This document shows positions 57,835 to 64,000 of a stretch of 64,000 nucleotides of DNA, one piece after another. Positions within the stretch are counted from its first letter, which is position 1. Every line of letters starts with the position of its first letter. A program made the position numbers and the translations under genes. The DNA is from Budorcas taxicolor. Its lineage: Eukaryota > Chordata > Mammalia > Artiodactyla > Bovidae. Where the stretch lies: contig NC_068928.1 in assembly GCF_023091745.1 (NCBI RefSeq), forward strand, positions 11,364,001 to 11,428,000, read 5' to 3'. The notes under the pieces were generated by a model. It was not told the origin of the DNA, searched no databases, and saw nothing but the letters and a program-made list of their open reading frames with translations.

Positions 57835-58115
57835 CGTGCTGGCAAGGATGTGCAGAAATTGGAAATCTTGTGCTTTGCTCATGTGAATATAAAAAGTGAA
57901 GCTGCAGTGGAAAGAAGTTCGGTGTTTCCTCAGAAAGGCATAGCATTACCATATTATCCAGCAGTTTACTCCTAGGTATATACTCAAGCATTGAAAAAAA
58001 TGTGTTCATACAAAACTTTGTAAACAAATCTTCAAAACATCACTATTCATGATAGCTAAAATGTGAAAACAACCCAAATATCCATCAACTAGTGAGTGGA
58101 TTCTATAAATGTTAA
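57835..58115 (+). repeat. Old L1 ORF2 C-terminal region, sense (right piece)
   Basis: 'gctggcaaggatgtgcagaa' (57838), 'gtttactcctaggtatatac' (57963), 'aacaacccaaatatccatc' (58068): the L1 stretch that normally follows the left piece after a gap of about 100 bases. Confidence 0.8.
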
Positions 58116-58387
58116 CATTTTGCTGGATTGGCTTTATTTTTGCTTCTCAAGAAATAAAATATTACAGGTAAAGTCCCTTTTGTATCCCTCCTTGATTCCA
58201 TTTCCCTTCCTCCTGCTTCCAGAGAAAACTGCTGTCCTGAACCTGATGTGAAGTGACTCTGTCCCACTTATTTTTTACACGTTGAAGCCGTAAGCATTCC
58301 ATAGTGTTGTTTGATGTGATTTTTAAACTTTATACGAAAAGTATCATATCTATCCAGCTGCATTTTGCTTTTATCACTCAACATTTT

Positions 58388-58508
58388 ATTTTATTTTAGG
58401 CTAAATCATGTGGCCTGTGGGATCTTAGTTCCCTGACCAGGGATTGAACCTAGGCCCTTGTCAGTGAGAGCACAGGATTCTAACCACTGGACTGTTGGGG
58501 AATTCCCT
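58388..58508 (-). mobile_element. CHR-type SINE
   Basis: Reverse CHR: 'gtgggatcttagttccctg', 'gggattgaacctaggccc' and end 'ggactgttggggaattccc'. Flanks AACATTTTA (58380) and GACATTTTA (58510). Confidence 0.85.
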
Positions 58509-60916
58509 TGACATTTTAAATATATTACAAAACTTAGGTAACTTTGAGACATTAAAAGATTGTCACAAATGTCACCTAATTTGGTGTCCCTCCATTGAGT
58601 GTTCCACTATCTCCATGCAACCCTGTTTAACTATTTCATTAGCTGAAAATTCTAATGAATCAAGGTAATATATGAATACAAGACAATTCTGTGGTCCAAA
58701 AATATAGTTTTACTATGGTATACATACTTTTCTGTTAAAACTAAAATTAAAAAGTATTTAAGCATACTTAAAAGGGACAGCAAGTACCCAAGAATTTTGT
58801 TTAATTATATTTCAGTTTCTGGAGGACATTGGCCATATATATAATTCAAATTTTTATAAAGATTAACATTACTGAGAAATGTAAGCACATTCCAAATAGT
58901 CAGATAACTTGGCAATAAAACTATGCAGATAATCATTAAAGTCATAAGTATGGGCTAGATCATAACAATATTTAATATCAAACACACGTGGCTCTGCATG
59001 TTTGTATCTTTAGATCAGAACTTACAATAGTGTATACTCAGACCAATACTTAGGCTTCAACCATATTTGCTTTGAGAAACTAACTTTATCAATGGGTAAA
59101 CTTTGGTGTTTGATGGTTTTATACATCCTTCAGGTACTCCTACACCTCACTTGAGTCTGGCTGTTTTTCATAACTGTATATGAGACAAAGGCAATCATTC
59201 TTTTGACTCAGGAAAGATATTTATTCTGACATGAAGTGTTGTGTAAGCCCCTGAGCTTCTCCTCCCTCTCCCATTCTGCCATTTTTTTGTACTCATGCTG
59301 TGAGCTACAAGAACTCAAAGATGGATCAGAGGTTTATCTCCAGTTAATATCCTCCAGCACCTGAGCAATTAGGTTGGCAATTCATTTATGTATCTTTCTG
59401 GGTGGATTGTGGCTAACTCATGATCCCCCTCAATGACAGCATTTTCCTGGGTGGTATTTTTTGTTGTTGATCATTATGCTTAAATATGAGTTATTTTTCT
59501 CTGTGAATCATTGTATCAACATAGGTGTGGCTGGTTAAGTAAACACAAAAGAGATAAATGAGCTAAATCCGAACCTGTAGAAACACTCAATTTTCAGTGC
59601 TTATAGTAATGACTTGCACATTTGTAATATTTATATCTGGGGGGTAGTGAGTGTGCAAGCAGAAAAGAAGAAGATAGGTAGAGGTAGGTAGGGAACGTTT
59701 CCCACCGTGAGCTCAAGACAGGGAAAGAAAAAACTGGCTTTTGAGTAACAAATATGTGCATTAAACACTTAAAAGGAAATAAAGATACTTAATAGTTCTC
59801 AGGTAGAATTAGTCACCATAACATTGCAATACCTTCCAAAGTGTGCTTCTTCTTTGAACTTCCAGTTGAAATGAAACTCATGTTAACTAGCATGCAGCTT
59901 CTTGTCTTAAATATCAACACATTTCAAAACCAGGTTGAGAAGTCAATTTCAGTGTTAATCTAGGAACAGCCTAGAATAACCTTGAAACTTCCTTTAACTT
60001 TAAAACAGACAGCCTTCCAACTCTATTTTTTTTAAAAAGTTCATTGAGGAACTTTTCAGCTTGTTTTTGCTTCATTTTCATTGTTGGTTTTCATAGGGAT
60101 AATAGTTCTTAATAATAATTGTTTCCAGTGAAAAGAAGTTCAAGGCAAGTTGAAAATACTTTTGAATGAGCTCAAACAACTTACAATTTATATAGAATGC
60201 AGCACTCTCTTACTCATAGGCAATATTGTTTGGTCATTGTTAACATGTTAGGTACAAGATCAATGATTTCTGCCTAATAATACCTTGCACTTTAAAGTGT
60301 GTTTAGTGTTTACTTATCATCTGGTTTTAATGTGGTGGAGTCATAATACATAAAAGAGGATATTCACTAGAGACATCTTTTGGGTTACACCCATTAACAC
60401 AAAAGTTGTAATGTTTTCCAAAATGCCTTCATTTAATTACCAGTTATGCCAAACTTTTCACAAGTTGCATCAATGGTGAGTCACTTATACTAAAATCCAC
60501 CAGTGTGTACAATAGAACAAAAGAAAGGCGCAAAAGAAGTTTCAGTCTCTAGACAAAAGTAGAATTTTCAAAAGGTACAAAGAAATAACCTTTTGTCAAC
60601 TTTCCATCCTATAGAGGAGCTGTAAGAAAAAGACTAAATAGTCTAGTACCATGTAAACATTTAATAGAAAACTAATATTTCAGCAGGTGTGCATGTTGCT
60701 TTTAAATAGAATACAGTAATCCTTTGATCATGTTTCTGAAAAGGTTTTCTTTCCCAGATATGTTGCAGCAACTTTTCTTAAAGGTATAGCTTTCCTTTCT
60801 GGAAATCTTTTGATATAATTATTAGTTTTTGTTTAAAAAAATAATAAAATAATAAAAATAAAAACCTCCGCAAAAGTAATTTGGAAAGTAAGTATTGGCC
60901 ATTCTACTTTTAGAAT
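58509..60916. other. Repeat-poor unique sequence
   Basis: About 2.4 kb with no young element, no clear old repeat and no long open frame; A/T-rich. Nothing more can be said from sequence alone. Confidence 0.5.
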
Positions 60917-61062
60917 AGAGTAGGAAATAGCAACCCATTCCAGTATTCTTGCTTGGAAAATTTGGAAAATTCCATGAGCAGAAGGGCCTGGCGGGAACCA
61001 CGAGGTTCCAAACCATGTGGTTCCAAAGAGTTGGACACAACTGGGCACACATGTGCTGCTTT
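60917..61062 (+). mobile_element. Bov-A-type SINE fragment
   Basis: BovB-derived body: 'aatagcaacccattccagt' then 'tattcttgcttgg', an internal 'ttggaaaat' duplication (60953-60972), and 'agagttggacacaactgggc'. Confidence 0.8.
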
Positions 61063-61689
61063 AAACTCTCTCCTATTTCGATAAATTTACTAACTTCTAT
61101 TATTAGTCTTGTTATTAACTGATTTTAAGCTGTAATGTAGTTAGAATTATACTTTTCTTCATAAGACCACACTATATTGACATAATTAATTTCACTAATA
61201 ATTATAATGATAAAATAATAATTAGATGATCGAGTTCACTAATCAAATATTTATAGTATTCCTATTACATATTTAGAACTAAACTATATACTGTGTTAGA
61301 TAAATTTAAGAAGCAGTTACTGTCTTCAAGAGGTTTATAGTCTGAGGGAATGACATTAACATACATTAACATAGTATGTTCAGGATTAAAACTATACATG
61401 ACACCAAAATAATAGCCAGCCAAACTGTCAGCAATTAGAAAAGTTGTTGTTGTTGTTGTTTTAGAAAAAACTATACAATTTTTAAAACTATAAAACATAT
61501 TAAGGTGATAACCTCAAAACACTGCAAAATGTTTCCATCAAGTTTTGTCCAAGTCCTATTGACATAGGCTGAGGACAAATGTCTCCATCGCTGCCTCACA
61601 TTCTTTAATTCAAACCTGCATCCTATCTTGCCTCCAAGATAGATTTCCTGCCTCTCTCTAATCTTACCCTCTCCTAAATCTGTCATCCA
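61063..61689. other. Mostly unassigned; (GTT)n at 61444
   Basis: (GTT)n run at 61444-61460. 61260-61430 has weak resemblance to old L2/MIR-class relics ('atatactgtgttagataaat'). No gene. Confidence 0.4.
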
Positions 61690-62130
61690 TATTGCACCCG
61701 GAACAATCTGCCTACAACCGCTTGCTTAAAACTTCAATAGTTCCTCACTGCCAACAGAATAAAACACAAGTTCTTTAATGTGCATGTAAGGCTTCTGGCT
61801 CCTCATTGCTCCATCCTATCTTCTGCAGTTCTCCATCTAGACTTTTATGTTCTAGTAATACTGGATTTTCTTTTTTTTTTTTTTGGTCCCATATACACAC
61901 GTACTATTTCAGACCTTTGATGCCTTTTTTCTTATTATATTCTCTTTACCTGGATTGCTCTTTCTGTGAGTCTTTGCTTGTCTAATTTCTTATTCATCTT
62001 TTAAGACTGCAATTCAGGCATCATTTTCTCCTGAGGTCTTAGGCTGAACTTAAAAATCCCTTTCTCGATTATCCCATAACAACCTCTGGAAATCTCTATT
62101 CAGGGTCTAATGTGTGGTGAAAGCATTTAT
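61690..62130 (+). repeat. L2 relic, sense
   Basis: 'ctgccaacagaataaaacac' (61749), 'gcaattcaggcatcattttc' (62008) and 'ctcctgaggtcttaggctg' are L2 ORF2-end/3' UTR wording. A T14 run lies at about 61871-61884. Confidence 0.6.
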
Positions 62131-62334
62131 ACACATATGGAGAGAAGATATGTCTTCCTTTTTATGTCAGCAGTGCCTAATACCAAACTTAATGCATACA
62201 TTTGTATGTTTTCTGGTGCAACCATCTAACTGTATAATAGTTTAGTAGGCATTTTCTTTCTTGTATATTGCTTTACTCTTTTTTAGCTAATTTGCTTGGG
62301 CCAATTATTTGCCTCTTTGTAACAGTTTGTTCAT

Positions 62335-62815
62335 CTTTAAAGTGAAGATAATAATTGCTAACATTTATTAAGCACCTGCTATGTTACAGGTATTCTTCTA
62401 AGTACTTTGCGTGTGTGTGCAAAGTGGGGTAGATGCTATTATCATCCCTATTTGACGCATAAGAGTACTGAAGCATAAGAAAAGAAACTTTGGGGCTTCC
62501 CTGGTGGTCCAGTGGTTAAGAACCCACCTTTCAATGCAGGGGATGCTGGTTTGATCCCTGGTCTGGAAACTAAGATCCCACATGTGGGGCAACTAAGCAC
62601 GTGCACTGCAACTGCTGAGCTCACCCGCTCTGGAGCCCAGGGAGCCACAGCTAGAGAGAAGCTCACACAAGATCCTCCTGACACAGCCAAAAATAAATAA
62701 GTATTAGAAAAAGAAAAGAAAGGTAACCATTTTGCATAGTTAGTAAGTGGAATAGCTGAACTTCTAGCCTTAAGCTGGCAGATTCCAGAATTCAGACTTT
62801 TAACAGCTTCACAAT
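62335..62815 (-). repeat. MIR relic, antisense, split by CHR
   Basis: 'aacatttattaagcacctgc' (62358) and 'gatgctattatcatcccta' on the left; 'agttagtaagtggaatagc' (62738) on the right. Confidence 0.65.
62492..62702 (+). mobile_element. CHR-type SINE (long form)
   Basis: Sense CHR: 'ggcttccctggtggtccag', 'ggtttgatccc', 'gcaactaagcacgtgcactg' and tail 'aaaaataaataa'. The flanks share AAAAGAAA (62479 and 62714 regions). Confidence 0.88.
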
Positions 62816-62884
62816 GCTACATCACATGAGCAAGGTTAATCAGGGGACTAAGTGAGATGCCGGTGACTACATTTTGTAAAAAGC

Positions 62885-63976
62885 ATATGTTGTCTTTAGG
62901 GTTTTCTATGTAGAGGATCGTGTCATCTGCAAACAGTGAGAGTTTTACTTCTTTTCCAATCTGGATTCCTTTTATTTCTTTTTCTTCTTTGATTGTTGTG
63001 GCTAAAACTTCCAGAACTATGTTGAATAGTCGTGGTGAGAGTGGGCACCCTTGTCTTGTTCCTGACTTTAGGGGAAATGCTTTCAATTTTTCACCATTGA
63101 GGATAATGTTTGCTGTGGGTTTATCATATATGGCTTTTATTATGTTGAGGTGTGTTGCTTCTATGCCTGCTTTCTGGAGAGTTTTTATCATAAATGGGTG
63201 TTGAATTTTGTGAAAGGCTTTCTCTGCATCTATTGAGATAATCATATGGCTTTTATCTTTCAGTTTGTTAATGTGGTGTATCACATTGATTGATTTGCGA
63301 ACACTGAAGAATCCTTGCATCCCTGGGATAAAGCCCACTTGGTCATGATGTATGATCTTTTTAATATGTTGTTGGATTCTGTTTGCTAGAATTTTGTTGA
63401 GGGTTTTTGCATCTATGTTCATCAGTGAGATTGGCCTGTAGTTTTCTTTTTTTGTAGAATCTTTGTCTGGTTTTGGTATTAGGGTGATGGTGGCCTCATA
63501 GAATGAGTTTGGGAGTTAACCTTCTGCAATTTTCTGGAAGAGTTTGAGTAGGATAGGTGTTAGCTCTTCTCTAAATTTTTGGTAGAATTCAGCTGTGAAG
63601 CCATCTGGTCCTGGGCTTTTGTTTGTTGGAAGATTTTTATTACAGTTTTGATTTCTGCACATATGATCAGTATGTTCAGATTTTCTATTTCTTCCTGGTT
63701 CAATTTTGGAAGGTTATACTTTTCTAAGAATTTGTCCATTTCTTCCATGTTGTCCATTTTATTGGCATATAGTTGCTGATAATAGTCTCTTATGATCCTT
63801 TGTATTTCTGTGTTGTCTGTTGTGATTTCTCCATTTTCATGAATTTTGTTGATTTGATTTTTCTCCCTTTTTTTCTTGATGAGTCTGGCTAATGGTTTGT
63901 TTATTTCATTTATCTTCTCAAAGAACCAGGTTTTAGTTTTGTTGATTTTTGCTATAGCCCTTTGTTTCTTTTTCAT
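62885..63976 (-). pseudogene. L1 ORF2 reverse-transcriptase fragment, broken
   Basis: Frame 63976-63560 reads through the ORF2 linker (WFFEKINEINKPLARLIKKK, DNTEIQRIIRDYYQQLYANK), then loses frame by one base just before the KSPGPDGF motif (about 63625). A TAA follows near 63517 (QKIAEG*). Frame 63422-62817 restarts at MNIDAKTLNKILANRIQQHI and carries the RT palm: SGTRQGCPLSPRLFN and the catalytic box FADDTILYIENP. FHKIQHP replaces the usual FDKIQHP, so the metal-binding Asp of motif A is changed to His. The element stops about ten residues after the catalytic box. Not functional. Confidence 0.9.
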
Positions 63977-64000
63977 TTATTTCTGCTCTGATTTTTATGA
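62885..64000 (-). mobile_element. Ruminant L1 ORF2 segment without 3' end, runs off window
   Basis: Minus-strand L1 of the same type as 5088-13182, covering the ORF2 linker and RT. The left edge (about 62885) lies inside ORF2 just after the catalytic box, with no 3' UTR or A tail. The element continues beyond 64000 toward its 5' side. Confidence 0.9.

Overview
The window is nuclear DNA from a pecoran ruminant (cattle, sheep, goat or a close relative). The evidence is its interspersed repeats: BovB (RTE) LINEs, a ruminant L1 about 8 kb long, the BovB-tailed SINEs Bov-tA and BOV-A2, and the tRNA-derived artiodactyl CHR SINEs. Older mammalian L1, L2 and MIR relics lie underneath. I cannot tell which ruminant it is. 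I found no intact host protein-coding gene, no rRNA or functional tRNA gene and no CRISPR array. Nearly every long open frame belongs to a decayed retrotransposon or is the antisense shadow of one.

Layout. 1-4.8 kb: old L1 and L2 relics with a BovB tail and two CHR SINEs. 4.77-13.41 kb: a nested stack. A Bov-tA SINE inserted first, a BOV-A2 then used the same short target sequence, a nearly full-length L1 (5088-13182) landed in the first bases of the Bov-tA, and another BOV-A2 split the L1 ORF2. 13.8-17.4 kb: SINEs in otherwise unassigned DNA. 18.0-31.5 kb: BovB-rich, with one almost complete plus-strand copy (18049-20935), five shorter copies, and two old antisense L1 blocks each opened by a BovB with target-site duplications. 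32.5-33.7 kb: a long L2 relic. 37.75-38.23 kb: a CpG-rich solo LTR whose U3 starts with three 24-bp units holding six AGGTCA half-sites. 41.5-50.2 kb: a block poor in young insertions. 50.2-54.1 kb: MIR and L2 relics interrupted by younger SINEs. 54.2-58.1 kb: an old L1 split by an almost complete minus-strand BovB. 62.9-64.0 kb: a minus-strand ruminant L1 that runs off the window and lacks its 3' end.

How the parts relate. L1 and BovB each encode an endonuclease plus reverse transcriptase. CHR, Bov-tA and BOV-A2 encode nothing and are mobilised in trans; Bov-tA and BOV-A2 carry BovB-like 3' ends. Every L1 and BovB frame here is broken, so this locus is no longer a source of new copies. The best candidates for remaining function are regulatory: the LTR with its DR5-type array, and the repeat-poor blocks.
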